This document shows positions 50,376-59,615 of a DNA stretch of 64,000 nucleotides, in pieces. This DNA comes from Cyanobium sp. Morenito 9A2 (GTDB taxonomy: Bacteria; Cyanobacteriota; Cyanobacteriia; PCC-6307; Cyanobiaceae). Each line of letters begins with the position of its first letter. Positions within the stretch are counted from its first letter, which is position 1. The DNA is taken from contig NZ_JAGQBJ010000004.1 of NCBI RefSeq assembly GCF_024345575.1, positions 62,001-126,000 on the forward strand. The letters are read 5' to 3'. A program made the translations under genes and the position numbers. The notes under the pieces were generated by a model, which had not been told where the DNA came from, ran no database searches, and saw only the letters and a list, made by a program, of their open reading frames with translations.

Positions 50376-51842
50376 ATGACCCTTGCCCCCAGCCCCCCCG
50401 CGTCGTTTGAGCGCTCCGACTGGTCCAGCGCTTTCCGCAATGTGGGCCAGGAACTGGAGGCCTTCGTGGAGCCCGTTTCCGGCACGATTCCGGCGGAGCT
50501 GGCAGGCACGCTCTACCGCAATGGCCCGGGCCGGTTGGAGCGGGGCGGGGTCTGGATGCACCACCCCTTTGATGGCGACGGCATGATCACTGCCCTGCGC
50601 TTCGAGGGCGGCAAGGCGCATCTGCGCAACCGTTTCGTGCGCACCGAAGGCTTTGAGGCTGAGGAGAAGGCCGGCCAGCTGCTGTATCGAGGGGTGTTCG
50701 GCACCCAGAAGCCCGGGGGCCTGCTCGCCAACGCCTTCGACCTGCGCCTGAAGAACATCGCCAACACCCACGTGGTGCGCCTCGGCGATCAGCTGCTGGC
50801 CCTGTGGGAGGCCAGCTCCCCCCACGCCCTCGACCCCGAAACCCTCGAAACCCGGGGCCTCACCCTGCTTGATGGGGTGCTGGCGCCTGGGGAAGCCTTC
50901 AGCGCCCATCCCCGCTTCGATCCCGGTCACCACGGCGACGCCCGCATGGTCACCTTTGGGGTGAAGGCGGGCCCCACCAGCACCGTGCGGCTGATGGAGT
51001 TCGATGCCGCCGGCGCCCTGGTGGCCGACCAGCGCCGCCGCTTCAAGGGCTTCGCCTTCCTGCACGACTTCGCGATCACGCCCCACTGGGCGGTGTTCCT
51101 GCAGAACGCCGTGGCCTTCAATCCCCTGCCCTTTGTGTTCGGTCAGAAGGGAGCGGCCCAGTGCCTGAGCTCCAAGCCCGGCCAGAAGGGGCAGTTCTGG
51201 CTGGTTCCCCGCTCGGGCGAAGGCGAGCCCCGGCTGATCGAGGCCCCCGAGGGCTTCGTGTTCCACCACCTCAACGCCTTCGAAGATGCGGCGACGGGGG
51301 AGCTGGTGGTGGATTCGATCTTCTACGCCGATTTCCCCTCGATCGGCCCCGATGTGGACTTCCGTCAGGTGGATTTCCAGAGCCTGCCGGAGGGGCAGCT
51401 CAAGCGTTGCCGCATCGATCTGGCCACGGGCGCGGTGCACACGGAGCTGCTGGAGCCGCGCTGCTGCGAGTTCGCGATGGTGAACCCCAATCGCCAGGGC
51501 CTTGAGGCCCGCTACGCCTGGATGGCCGTGACCGAGCGGGAGCGAGGCAACGACCCGCTGCAGGTGATCGAAAAGCTGGATCTGACCACGGGCGAGCGCT
51601 GGCTGTGGAGCGCCGCCCCCCGGGGCTTCGTGACCGAGCCGGTGATGGTGCCCCGCCCCGGCGCCACTGCCGAAGACCAGCCCGCCGAAGATGATGGTTG
51701 GGTGCTGGTGCTGATCTGGAACGGGGCGCGTGGCGCCAGCGACCTGGTGATCCTCAACGCCCACGACCTCAGCGAGCAGGCGGTGATCCCGCTGCCCCTG
51801 GCGATTCCCTACGGCCTGCATGGCAGCTGGGCCGCGGCCTGA
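50376..51842 (+). CDS. Carotenoid/apocarotenoid cleavage oxygenase
   Basis: The 488-residue enzyme of the RPE65/ACO family has YRNGPGRLERGGVWMHHPFDG, HPRFDPGHHGDARM, FLHDFAITPHWAVF, FVFHHLNAFED and a C-terminal IPYGLHGSW, placing the four iron-binding His. It cleaves carotenoids or apocarotenoids to retinal-like products. The exact substrate is unclear. ATG 50376 follows an upstream Pro-rich stretch without conservation. Its stop overlaps the next start (TGATG). Confidence 0.9.
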   Translation: MTLAPSPPASFERSDWSSAFRNVGQELEAFVEPVSGTIPAELAGTLYRNGPGRLERGGVWMHHPFDGDGMITALRFEGGKAHLRNRFVRTEGFEAEEKAGQLLYRGVFGTQKPGGLLANAFDLRLKNIANTHVVRLGDQLLALWEASSPHALDPETLETRGLTLLDGVLAPGEAFSAHPRFDPGHHGDARMVTFGVKAGPTSTVRLMEFDAAGALVADQRRRFKGFAFLHDFAITPHWAVFLQNAVAFNPLPFVFGQKGAAQCLSSKPGQKGQFWLVPRSGEGEPRLIEAPEGFVFHHLNAFEDAATGELVVDSIFYADFPSIGPDVDFRQVDFQSLPEGQLKRCRIDLATGAVHTELLEPRCCEFAMVNPNRQGLEARYAWMAVTERERGNDPLQVIEKLDLTTGERWLWSAAPRGFVTEPVMVPRPGATAEDQPAEDDGWVLVLIWNGARGASDLVILNAHDLSEQAVIPLPLAIPYGLHGSWAAA

Positions 51843-52153
51843 TGGCCTGGTTCATCAAGACCGAAACCTTTCGGCGCCCAAGGGCCGAGGTGGAACCCCA
51901 CCGGCTGGAGCACCTGGCCTGGGTGAAACGGCTGCGGGCCGAGGGCCTCTCGATCAGCAGCGGCTATCTGATTGACGCCGAAGGCCGCCCCGGTGGCGGC
52001 GGGCTGCTGCTGCTGGAGGCGCCCGATCACGCCCGTGCCCTGGAGCTGGTACGGCAGGATCCTTTGATCGCCAGCGGCTGCGTGGATTGGCAGTTGCAGG
52101 GCTGGATCGCCGCCGTTGGTGATCTGGCCACATCCCCCCTCGATCAGCCCTGA
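51842..52153 (+). CDS. YCII-family protein
   Basis: The 103-residue protein has MAWFIKTETF, HRLEHLAWVKRLRAEGLSIS, GGGLLLLEAPDHARALELV and DPLIASG, matching the YCII fold of small dimers with proposed catalytic Asp/His. Function unknown. Start and stop overlap both neighbours by one base, so it is translated with the carotenoid oxygenase and the next gene. Confidence 0.82.
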   Translation: MAWFIKTETFRRPRAEVEPHRLEHLAWVKRLRAEGLSISSGYLIDAEGRPGGGGLLLLEAPDHARALELVRQDPLIASGCVDWQLQGWIAAVGDLATSPLDQP

Positions 52154-52629
52154 TGCTTGCTTTCCTGTTCGCCCCCCTTGGTCTGCTGGCGGCCCCGGTG
52201 CTGGGCAGCTGGCTGCCGGCACTGTTGCTGGTGTTCCACTTCGCCGGCCCGGTGCCCGACACCCTGGGCCCCGTGGCCGGCCAGCTGCCCCCCTGCACCG
52301 CCCCGGCCCACTGCGTGCGCGAGGACTGGCCCGTGGCCGACCCTGTCCTGGCCCTGGGGCGTCTGGCTTTTCAACTGGCATCCACCCCTGGCACCCGCGT
52401 GGAACGCTTCGACGAGCAGGAGCCTCAGCCCTACCTGCACGCCACCGACACCAGCAGCTTTTTTGGCTTCGTCGATGACCTCGAGTTGCTCGCCGACCCT
52501 GAGCGGGGCGTGCTGCAGGTGCGCTCCGAATCCCGTCTGGGGGATTCGGATCTGGGGGTCAACCAAGCCCGGGTGGATGGGCTCAGGCAAGGCCTCGCCC
52601 CGGTCTTACCCCAGGCTAGCCAGGGGTAG
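52153..52629 (+). CDS. DUF1499-family protein with N-terminal membrane segment
   Basis: The 158-residue protein has an N-terminal hydrophobic segment (residues 1-30), then DDLELLADPERGVLQVRSES and RLGDSDLGVNQARVDGLR, the DUF1499 signature. It has two Cys in LPPCTAPAHC. Function unknown. Translationally coupled to the YCII gene (TGATG). It ends convergently with the exported repeat protein. Confidence 0.82.
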   Translation: MLAFLFAPLGLLAAPVLGSWLPALLLVFHFAGPVPDTLGPVAGQLPPCTAPAHCVREDWPVADPVLALGRLAFQLASTPGTRVERFDEQEPQPYLHATDTSSFFGFVDDLELLADPERGVLQVRSESRLGDSDLGVNQARVDGLRQGLAPVLPQASQG

Positions 52630-52645
52630 GCCAAGGCCCCACGGC

Positions 52646-53722
52646 TCAGGCGTTGCCGAAGGCCACCTGGCAGGCCGAGTTGAGCAGCTCCGCCTCTTGG
52701 GCGTTTTGGGGCTCCTGGCCGTTGATCAGACCGGCGTTGCAGTCGGCGCTGAGCTCGTAGGTGCTGCCATCGGCGGTGACGGCGAAGGTCACCCCGGCGG
52801 TGCCGGAGGGCTGCACCGAGCCGAACAGCAACTGATAGTTGGTGTTCGGCACCACGATGTAGGTCTGGTTGCTGCTGATGGCGTCGTTGACGGCGCTGTT
52901 GATGATCGCCGCCGTCGCCAGGGTGCCGACGCCCCAGGCTGCGGCCCGGGCGCCCCACCAGCCCCAGGTGGGGGTGTTCCAGCCGCCATACCAGCCATGG
53001 TTCCAGGGCCGCGCCACGCCCCAGCCGGCCCGGGCCCAGCCCGGGCGCACGTTGACGTTGTTGAGGTTGACGTTGCGGTTCCAGTTGCGGTTGACGTTGG
53101 TCGAGCGGTTGATGGTCCGGTTGACGTCTCGATTGACGTTCCGGTTGAGGTCACGGTTGACGTCTCTGTTGAGGTTGCGGTTTCCATCGCGATTCAGGTC
53201 GCGATTGCCGGCCAGATCACGGTTGCCACCCGGACGGGCGATGTCGCGTGTGCCGGCGCCCCCTCCTCGGTTCAGGTCACGGTTGCCAGCCAGATCACGG
53301 CCGCCGCTGGGACGGTTCCCCGGGGTGCGATTGCCGAGGTTCGCGCCGCCCGCGGGGCGGTTGATCGACGGGTTGGCCCCGGGGGAGGACACCCGGTTGC
53401 TCCAGCCGCCGCTGGGCTTGCCGGAGCCTCTGTTGAGTCCGCCGCCGGCGTTGGCGAAGCCGGTGTTGGCGCGGTTCCCACCGCCCCCGCCACGATTCAC
53501 ACCGCCCCCGCCCCCGCCACGATTCCCACCACCACCACCGCCCATGCGGGCGCCACCGCCACCGCCGCCCCCTCGGGAGCCGCCGCCACCCCCTCTGCCG
53601 CCGCCGCGGGCGATCAGTTGCTGGCCGCCCAGGTCAGGGGTGCGATCGAAGGCCAGCCCCGCCCCGGCCGGGAGGGCGATCATGCCGGCCAGCACCAGGC
53701 CGAGTCCAGAGAGGCGTTTCAT
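52646..53722 (-). CDS. Exported Gly-rich protein with Asn/Arg/Asp/Leu tandem repeats
   Basis: The 358-residue protein has a signal peptide (LGLVLAGMIALPAGAGLAFD). A Gly/Arg-rich stretch follows at about 39-85, then a repeat region from about 140 to 215 with units of NRDLNRxxNRDVNR type, and a WGVARPWNHGWYGGW aromatic turn. A hydrophobic segment comes next (ARAAAWGVGTLATAAIINSAV), and a C-terminal globular part with two Cys (SADCNAGL, NSACQVAFG). Repeat and Gly regions look disordered. The function is unknown; a cell-surface role is inferred. It overlaps the upstream exported gene as ATGA. Confidence 0.75.
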   Translation of the reverse strand: MKRLSGLGLVLAGMIALPAGAGLAFDRTPDLGGQQLIARGGGRGGGGGSRGGGGGGGARMGGGGGGNRGGGGGGVNRGGGGGNRANTGFANAGGGLNRGSGKPSGGWSNRVSSPGANPSINRPAGGANLGNRTPGNRPSGGRDLAGNRDLNRGGGAGTRDIARPGGNRDLAGNRDLNRDGNRNLNRDVNRDLNRNVNRDVNRTINRSTNVNRNWNRNVNLNNVNVRPGWARAGWGVARPWNHGWYGGWNTPTWGWWGARAAAWGVGTLATAAIINSAVNDAISSNQTYIVVPNTNYQLLFGSVQPSGTAGVTFAVTADGSTYELSADCNAGLINGQEPQNAQEAELLNSACQVAFGNA

Positions 53723-54192
53723 TTCAGGTCCAGCTCGCAGCCTTCGTCGTAGCAGCTGGCGTTCGTGCGACCGGTGCCATCGAAGTGCACCTTGACCAGA
53801 TCCCGACCGGCCATCAGGTCGGGGCGGCCCTGGCTGACGCTGTTGAGGTAGTTGGGATTCACCACGCACAGCTCACGGCCGTTGAAGCAGACCGTGTTGG
53901 TGGAGAAGCGGGCCGAGGCGCTTTGCAGGAGCTTCCATTGCTTGGTGTCCTGCTGCCACATCTCCATCCGCAGGGGCTTGTCGGTGATGCGGATCGTTGC
54001 GATGGCCGTGCCGATGCGATGGCGATAGAGCGTGGCGCTGCCTTCGTTAATCGCCTCCACGCTGCAGGCCTGGGGGGCTCCACCGGCGACGCTGCAGCGG
54101 GTTTCCAGCTTGTAGAGGGATTCGGCGCGCCCGGGGGCCGTGGCCAGCAGGGCTCCTGCGGCCAGCAGCAACAGCAATGATCGATCGCGCAT
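53719..54192 (-). CDS. Exported Cys-containing protein of unknown function
   Basis: The 157-residue protein has a signal peptide (SLLLLLAAGALLATAPGRA). The mature part has six Cys (TRCSVAGGAPQACSVE, TVCFNGRELCVVNPN, SCYDEGCELDLK), enough for three disulfides in a compact exported domain. No family recognised. It is co-translated with the repeat protein downstream. A short palindrome (TCACG-gttt-CGTGA, 54245-54258) upstream might be an operator, but it is weak. Confidence 0.72.
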   Translation of the reverse strand: MRDRSLLLLLAAGALLATAPGRAESLYKLETRCSVAGGAPQACSVEAINEGSATLYRHRIGTAIATIRITDKPLRMEMWQQDTKQWKLLQSASARFSTNTVCFNGRELCVVNPNYLNSVSQGRPDLMAGRDLVKVHFDGTGRTNASCYDEGCELDLK

Positions 54193-54289
54193 GGGTGATG
54201 GGGAGATTGCTCTTCCCCTTATCTACCGAGATGCAACGTTCTCATCACGGTTTCGTGAATGATTGAAGCGATGGACCGAGGGAGAGGGT

Positions 54290-54913
54290 TCAGCCCAGCA
54301 GAGGTCTCAACTGCGGGAGCAGCGCCGCGAGGGCCTTGCCGCGGTGCCCCAGGCGTCGTTTGAGCGCCGGGTCCATCTCCGCGAAGGTCTGGCCGACCTC
54401 AGGCACCCAGAAGATCGGGTCATAGCCGAAGCCCCCTTCTCCCCGTGGGGCTTGGAGGATTTCCCCTGGGCAGATCCCCTCCACCTCCAGCACCGTGGTG
54501 CCACTGGGATCTGCCACCGCCAGGGCGGCGGTGAACCGGGCGTGGCGATGGACGGGTCTGTCGGGGCCTCCAGCGGCGTCAAGTTCCCTGAGCATGCGCT
54601 CGATGCGCGCGCCGTCGCTGGCGGCGTAGCGGGCCGAGTGAATCCCCGGCGCACCCCCCAGGGCGTCCACGCTGAGGCCTGAATCGTCGGCGAGGGCCCA
54701 GTGGCCAGTGGCCCGGGCCACTGCCTCGGCCTTGAGCCGGGCGTTGGCGGCGAAGCTGGTGCCCGTTTCCTCCACCTCCAGGCCCGCCGGCTGAGGTCGC
54801 ACCTCCAGCTCCAGATCCGCCAGCAGGGCCGTGAACTCCCGCAGCTTGCCGGCGTTGCCGCTGGCGATGATCAGCACCGTGGGGCTCCCCTGGAAACCGC
54901 AGCTTCGGCTCAT
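54290..54913 (-). CDS. rdgB: Non-canonical purine NTP pyrophosphatase RdgB/HAM1
   Basis: It removes dITP/XTP from the nucleotide pool. The 207-residue protein has IIASGNAGKLREFTALL, LADDSGLSVDALGGAPGIHS and EGGFGYDPIFWVPEVGQTFAEM, the family signatures. ATG 54913 overlaps the mutase stop as ATGA. The N-terminus is about ten residues longer than usual. Confidence 0.93.
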   Translation of the reverse strand: MSRSCGFQGSPTVLIIASGNAGKLREFTALLADLELEVRPQPAGLEVEETGTSFAANARLKAEAVARATGHWALADDSGLSVDALGGAPGIHSARYAASDGARIERMLRELDAAGGPDRPVHRHARFTAALAVADPSGTTVLEVEGICPGEILQAPRGEGGFGYDPIFWVPEVGQTFAEMDPALKRRLGHRGKALAALLPQLRPLLG

Positions 54914-56370
54914 GCCTGTTCAGCCAGGGCGCGCGCCCAGGCGAGCACCGCCGCCACGCGTTCGGCATCTGGGGCCTCGCAGTACAGCCTCAGCAGTGGT
55001 TCGGTGCCAGAGAAGCGCAGCATCAGCCAGTGGCTGGGGCCCAGGCGCATTTTGACGCCATCGGTGCGGATCACTTCGAGCACGGGGGCACCGGCCACGT
55101 CAGCGGGGGGCGCCTCGGCCAGCTGCCGCTCCAGCCGCGCTCGGCTGGCCATGTCCTTGAGCCGCAGGTCGAGCCGGTCATAGCAACTGGCACCGCCACA
55201 GCGGCTTTGCAGGGCATCAAGGCGCGCCCCAAGGGGCAGGTCCCCCTCCACCAGCGCCTCCACCACCAGCAGCGCCGCGAACAGCGCATCGCGCTCGGGC
55301 AGGTGGATCCCAAAGCCCACGCCGCCGGATTCTTCACCGCCAATCAGCACCTCACCGGCGAGCATCTCGCTGGCGATGTACTTGAAGCCCACGGGCTTCT
55401 CGATCACCGCCCGGCCCAGGTCTTCGGCCACGGCCGCCATCAGGTCGGAACCGCTCACGGTCTTGATCACGCTGCCACTGAGTTGGCGGGCCCTGGCCAG
55501 GTGGTCGATCAGCAGGGGCATCAGCAGCTGGGTGCTGCAATACCGGCCGTGTTCATCGATCGCTGCGATGCGGTCGCCGTCGCCATCGAAAACGATCCCC
55601 ACGGCCGGCTGGCCCGACGCGGTGCTGGCCTTGACCCGGGCGATCAGTTCCTGCAGGTAGGGGGCCAGGGGCTCCGGGGGGTGGCCGCCGAACAGGGGGT
55701 CGCGCTGGGAGCGGATCTCGGTGATGCCTTCCCCCAGCAAGGCCCCCATCCCGCCAGCGGCTGAACCGTGCATGGGATCGACGATGACCTGCAATCCCAT
55801 GGCGGCCAGGCCGGTGGCCAGGGAGGCCGTGTCCACCTGGCGGCGGAGTCCGTCGAGGTAGCCGCCCCAGCCGTCGATCAAGGGGGTGTCGCCTTCGATC
55901 GGGACGGTGATGCCCCCCGCCGCCAGGCGGCGCTCCACCCGGGCGGTGAAATCGCCCTCCACCGAGCCGCCGAAGTGGCCCTTGATCTTCAGCCCGAGCC
56001 ACTCGGGCGGGTTGTGGCTGGCGGTGATCACCAGGGCCCCGAGGGCACCGCGCTCCACCACCGCCCAGCTGCAGGCGGGGGTGGGAACGGCGGTGTCGGT
56101 GAGCACGGGTTCAAGGTCGGCGCCGCGCACGGCGGCAGCGATGGCGGCGGCGAACTCCGGCGCCAGGAAGCGGCGGTCGTAGCCGATCACCACCTCGCGG
56201 CTGACCAGTCCCTCAGGGGCAGAGTGCTCCAGTTCCCTGGCGGCGGCGGCGGCCACGCTCAGCAGGCGCTCCATGGTGATGTCCACGCCGAGGATGCCCC
56301 GCCAGCCATCGGTGCCGAAGGCAATCGGGCTGGGTTCCAGGGGCAGGGGGGCAGAAGCCATCGGGACCAA
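54910..56370 (-). CDS. Phosphoglucomutase/phosphomannomutase family enzyme
   Basis: The 486-residue enzyme interconverts hexose 1- and 6-phosphates. It has FGTDGWRGILG at 18-28, the phosphoserine loop ITASHNPPEWLGLKIKG (Ser118), the metal loop DGDGDRIAAID, GEESGG in the sugar-binding loop, and LRFSGTEPLLRLY for phosphate binding. Glucose or mannose specificity cannot be read directly. A mannose role would feed gmd-fcl. ATG 56370 or 56361 can start it. Confidence 0.88.
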   Translation of the reverse strand: MVPMASAPLPLEPSPIAFGTDGWRGILGVDITMERLLSVAAAAARELEHSAPEGLVSREVVIGYDRRFLAPEFAAAIAAAVRGADLEPVLTDTAVPTPACSWAVVERGALGALVITASHNPPEWLGLKIKGHFGGSVEGDFTARVERRLAAGGITVPIEGDTPLIDGWGGYLDGLRRQVDTASLATGLAAMGLQVIVDPMHGSAAGGMGALLGEGITEIRSQRDPLFGGHPPEPLAPYLQELIARVKASTASGQPAVGIVFDGDGDRIAAIDEHGRYCSTQLLMPLLIDHLARARQLSGSVIKTVSGSDLMAAVAEDLGRAVIEKPVGFKYIASEMLAGEVLIGGEESGGVGFGIHLPERDALFAALLVVEALVEGDLPLGARLDALQSRCGGASCYDRLDLRLKDMASRARLERQLAEAPPADVAGAPVLEVIRTDGVKMRLGPSHWLMLRFSGTEPLLRLYCEAPDAERVAAVLAWARALAEQA

Positions 56371-56464
56371 CGCGTTGGTCTAGCCGTAGCAGTTGGAGGC
56401 GGCCCATGGGGGCGGCCTGGTGCCGGCCTGGTGGCAGGCCACCAGGCCGCCGTAGCGTGCGGCC

Positions 56465-57940
56465 ATGGGGCAACCAAAGCCGAGCGATCGGCCACCGATC
56501 ACCGATCGTCTGTTGCGCAGTTGGCTGCGTTGCCACCGCCGTGCCTGGTTGGACCTGCACGGGGAGGCTTCCGATCGGCTCTGGACGGCCCACCGCAGCC
56601 TCCAACTGGAGGATCAATACCGCAGCTTTGCGGCCCTGGTGCCCAAGCGCCCCCGCCATGGCCAAACCGCCTGCGCGGAGGGGGCTGAGGCGGTGGTGGG
56701 CCTGCGCTTGCGGGCCCCGGGGCCCGAGGGCCTCGCGCTGGAGGCCCATCCGCCCCTGCTGCAGCGGGTGGAGGGGCCCAGCCGCTGGGGGGGTTGGGCC
56801 TACCGGCCCGTGCTCGCCCGCCAGGGCCGCCGGCTCACGCGCGAGCACCGGCTCGTCCTGAGTTACTGGGGCCGGCTCCTGGCCCAGACCCAGCAGGGCC
56901 CTGTGAGCCATGCACTGGTGGTGGCCACCTCGAGCGGTGGGCTTGAGCAGGAACGTCTCGCCTTGACCCCTGCCCTGGAACGCCAGCTCGACACCCAGTT
57001 GCTGCGCCTGGCCGAGGCGCTCAGCGGTGCTCAGATGCCGCCGTTGACCACGGACCGCAAGAAGTGCACCCTCTGCAGCTGGCGGGGCTACTGCGGCAGC
57101 GAGGCGACGGCGGAGGGGCACCTCAGTGAGGTGAGCGGCATCGGGGCCAAGCGGCGCGAACTGTTGCTGGAGCTGGGCCTGACCAGGCTCACAGACCTGG
57201 CGGCAGCTGATCCCGAGCAGCTGGCGGAGGCCTTACAGGTGCACGGAGAGCAACACCGCGAGGTGGCGGCACAGCTGGTGGCCCAGGCCCAGGTGCAGTG
57301 CTCCGGGGCCCCCCGACGTCTAGGGTCCACGGCGGCCTTGCCGGAGCTCGCGGATGTCCCTGGGGTCCTGATCTACGACATCGAGTCCGATCCCGATGCC
57401 CGCGATGACTTCCTGCACGGTTTCCTGCGCCTGGGGCGGGGGCCGGCTGGCTGGGATGAGGGGGACAAAGCGCCTTATCACCCGCTCTTAGCGCTTTACG
57501 AGCACGGTGAGGCGCGCCTCTGGCAGCGGCTTCAGCACCTGCTGGCGCGCTATCCCGGCTGGCCCTTGCTGCATTACGGCGAGACCGAATCCATCGCCCT
57601 GGTGCGCCTGGCCCAGCGCCAGGGGGCCCCGGACGCCGAGCTGGAGGCCCTGCGGGCCCGCTGCATCGACCTGCATCAGCGGGTGCGGCGCCATTGGCTT
57701 CTACCGGTGAACAGCTACGGGCTCAAGGCGGTGGCTGGCTGGCTGGGGTTTCAATGGAGCCAGAAGGGGGTGGATGGGGCGCGCTGCCTGCTCTGGTGGC
57801 GCCAGTGGCGTTCGGGGACGGGCAACGCCCCCCGGGGCAGCCACCGCCAGCTGCGCCGGATCTTCCGCTACAACCACGACGACGGCCTGGCCACCTGGCG
57901 GGTGGCCCAGTGGCTGCTGGAGCAGGACATCAAGGGCTGA
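56465..57940 (+). CDS. TM0106-type RecB-like nuclease with RNase H-like domain
   Basis: The 491-residue protein has a RecB/Cas4-like N-terminal domain with Cys23 (LRCHRRAW) and the cluster Cys201, Cys204, Cys210 (CTLCSWRGYC). The four Cys are in the Cas4/AddB spacing, suggesting an Fe-S cluster. A helix-hairpin-helix segment VSGIGAKRRELLLELGLTRL follows near 225-244, and a RNase H-like domain begins with LIYDIESDPDARDDF near 305. Cellular role unknown. It sits convergently with ygfZ. Confidence 0.8.
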   Translation: MGQPKPSDRPPITDRLLRSWLRCHRRAWLDLHGEASDRLWTAHRSLQLEDQYRSFAALVPKRPRHGQTACAEGAEAVVGLRLRAPGPEGLALEAHPPLLQRVEGPSRWGGWAYRPVLARQGRRLTREHRLVLSYWGRLLAQTQQGPVSHALVVATSSGGLEQERLALTPALERQLDTQLLRLAEALSGAQMPPLTTDRKKCTLCSWRGYCGSEATAEGHLSEVSGIGAKRRELLLELGLTRLTDLAAADPEQLAEALQVHGEQHREVAAQLVAQAQVQCSGAPRRLGSTAALPELADVPGVLIYDIESDPDARDDFLHGFLRLGRGPAGWDEGDKAPYHPLLALYEHGEARLWQRLQHLLARYPGWPLLHYGETESIALVRLAQRQGAPDAELEALRARCIDLHQRVRRHWLLPVNSYGLKAVAGWLGFQWSQKGVDGARCLLWWRQWRSGTGNAPRGSHRQLRRIFRYNHDDGLATWRVAQWLLEQDIKG

Positions 57941-57975
57941 AAGGGCGCGCTCCGTCCGGCAGGACTGTCTGGCGT

Positions 57976-58953
57976 TCAGAGCGGCGGTCGGCCCGCCCCC
58001 AAAGGGGGTGCCACGAATTCCTCGGGGAGTGAGATCTCCAGGGCCACGCCCTCCCCTTCGGGCCCGCCGGCCCAGAGCGTCGGCTCAGCCAAGGCCTGGC
58101 GGCGCACCAGCGCCAAGCCCACCACCCGGTTCGTCCGGCCTGTGCTGGCTGGGAGCGCCAGGCTTGAGGTGATCTTTCCGGCCCGCTCACCTGCCGCCGT
58201 GAGCAGCGGGGTGCCGGCTGTCAGGGCGGCGGGCTCGGCCCCCGGTGCCGCCAGGAAGCGCCTGAGCTGCCGCTTGACGCCGTCGTAGGTGCTCAGCTTG
58301 GCCAGGGTCTCCTGTCCCACATAGCAGCCCTTGCTGAGGCTCACCCGGTTGGCCAGCCCCAGCTCGAACGGGTTGGTGTCGTCATTGAGTTCCCCCGGTG
58401 CGGCCGGGTGGCCCCGGCGCAGCCGCCAGAGCTCCTGCTCCGCTGGATCCAGCGGGGCCAGGTTCTCCCAGGCGGCCGGCAGCACAGAACCACCGCTCCA
58501 GAGAAAGCGGGATCCCAGCAACCATCCCTGGGGGCCATCCGCACCCAAAGGCTCCCAAAGGTCTTCAGCAATGGCGGGCGGCGGGTCGGCCGGCGGTGGC
58601 CCCAGGGGAGTGACGAGCGTGGCCGTTTCCATCACCCCCAGCGTCACCTGGTCAGCGGGGAACAGCACCCGATCGAGGGCCTGGTGCACGAGCGACCCCT
58701 CCCCGGCGGTGACCACCAGCCAGGCCCCGCCCGTGTCCACCAGCACCTCCGCCAGGCCCCGCAGGCGGGCGGTGGGACCGATGACGCAGCTGGCCAGCAG
58801 CTGCCCGGGTTTGGCGCCTTCGATCGCCTGGCTGGTCTGGCCGTGCAGCACCCGTAGAGCGTCGGGGCCTTCCAGGCGCATCAGGCTGACCGTTTCCACC
58901 AGGCGGCTGGGCTGGGCGGGCTGCCAGGCCCAGGGGGAGGGGGTGGAGCTCAC
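57976..58953 (-). CDS. ygfZ: Folate-binding YgfZ/GcvT-like protein
   Basis: YgfZ helps maintain Fe-S enzymes using folate. The 325-residue protein has the strict [12 protein letters not shown] motif near 207-218, with the conserved Cys, after RVSLS, and the GcvT-like N-terminal domain ([12 protein letters not shown]). The C-terminal barrel ([13 protein letters not shown]) is complete. It is coupled to pyrE: the pyrE stop and this ATG overlap as ATGA. Confidence 0.9.
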   Translation of the reverse strand: MSSTPSPWAWQPAQPSRLVETVSLMRLEGPDALRVLHGQTSQAIEGAKPGQLLASCVIGPTARLRGLAEVLVDTGGAWLVVTAGEGSLVHQALDRVLFPADQVTLGVMETATLVTPLGPPPADPPPAIAEDLWEPLGADGPQGWLLGSRFLWSGGSVLPAAWENLAPLDPAEQELWRLRRGHPAAPGELNDDTNPFELGLANRVSLSKGCYVGQETLAKLSTYDGVKRQLRRFLAAPGAEPAALTAGTPLLTAAGERAGKITSSLALPASTGRTNRVVGLALVRRQALAEPTLWAGGPEGEGVALEISLPEEFVAPPLGAGRPPL

Positions 58954-59546
58954 GGTTGTAGGGCGGCCGTGGCGGCCACCTCCTCGAGCAGAAACAGGCT
59001 CACCAGTTCGAGATCCTCAGCGGCCATCGCCTCTGCACCGCCCTCCTGACGATCGACGATCGTCAGGACGCGATCCACCCGGTAGCCGGCCTCCCGCAGC
59101 TGGCGAACCGCTTTGAGCGAGGAGCCGCCGCTGGTCACGACGTCTTCGAGCACGGTGATGCGCTCGCCGGCTTTCGGCAGGGGCCCCTCCAGCCAGGCGC
59201 CTGTGCCGTGACCCTTGGCCTGCTTGCGCACGATCAGGGCATCCAGGTCACGGCCAGCGAGGGCGGCGGCCTGGGCGACACCGCTCACCAGGGGGTCAGC
59301 TCCGAGGGTGAGCCCCGCCACCGCCGCCGCCGCCGGCTCCACCCGCTCCAGCAGTTCGGCGGCGAGCAGGGCAAGCCCAAAGCCGCTGAGGCTCACTGGT
59401 TTGCAGTTCACATAGTGGTGGCTGCTGCGGCCGGAGGCGAGGGTGAACTGGCCGTGGCGGTAGGCCCGGCGGGCCAGCAGTTCCAGCAGGGCGGTGCGCC
59501 GCTCGGCGGCTGTGTTGGGAAGGGTTCTGGCGGACAGGGAAGCCAT
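58950..59546 (-). CDS. pyrE: Orotate phosphoribosyltransferase
   Basis: It makes orotidine monophosphate from orotate and PRPP. The 198-residue protein has [20 protein letters not shown], the [11 protein letters not shown] loop and the PRPP motif [19 protein letters not shown]. The length is normal with a short C-terminal extension. Confidence 0.93.
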   Translation of the reverse strand: MASLSARTLPNTAAERRTALLELLARRAYRHGQFTLASGRSSHHYVNCKPVSLSGFGLALLAAELLERVEPAAAAVAGLTLGADPLVSGVAQAAALAGRDLDALIVRKQAKGHGTGAWLEGPLPKAGERITVLEDVVTSGGSSLKAVRQLREAGYRVDRVLTIVDRQEGGAEAMAAEDLELVSLFLLEEVAATAALQP

Positions 59547-59615
59547 CGGCGTTTACAGGACCTGGCATGTCGGGGTCAAGTTGTCTAGTTTGCGCCTAGA
59601 TCCAGGAGTGTTCCC

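Noticed and set aside
53100-53290. CRISPR-like spacing of repeated DNA in the repeat gene
   Set aside because: The repeats are in-frame codons for NRDL units of varying spacing, with no spacer-repeat regularity.
52157-53752. 531-codon frame running antisense through the repeat protein
   Set aside because: The low-complexity Val/Asp pattern is the reverse reading of the NRDLNR repeat.
54245-54258. Short inverted repeat TCACG-gttt-CGTGA upstream of the exported pair
   Set aside because: Only five-base arms, no known operator match and no second copy.
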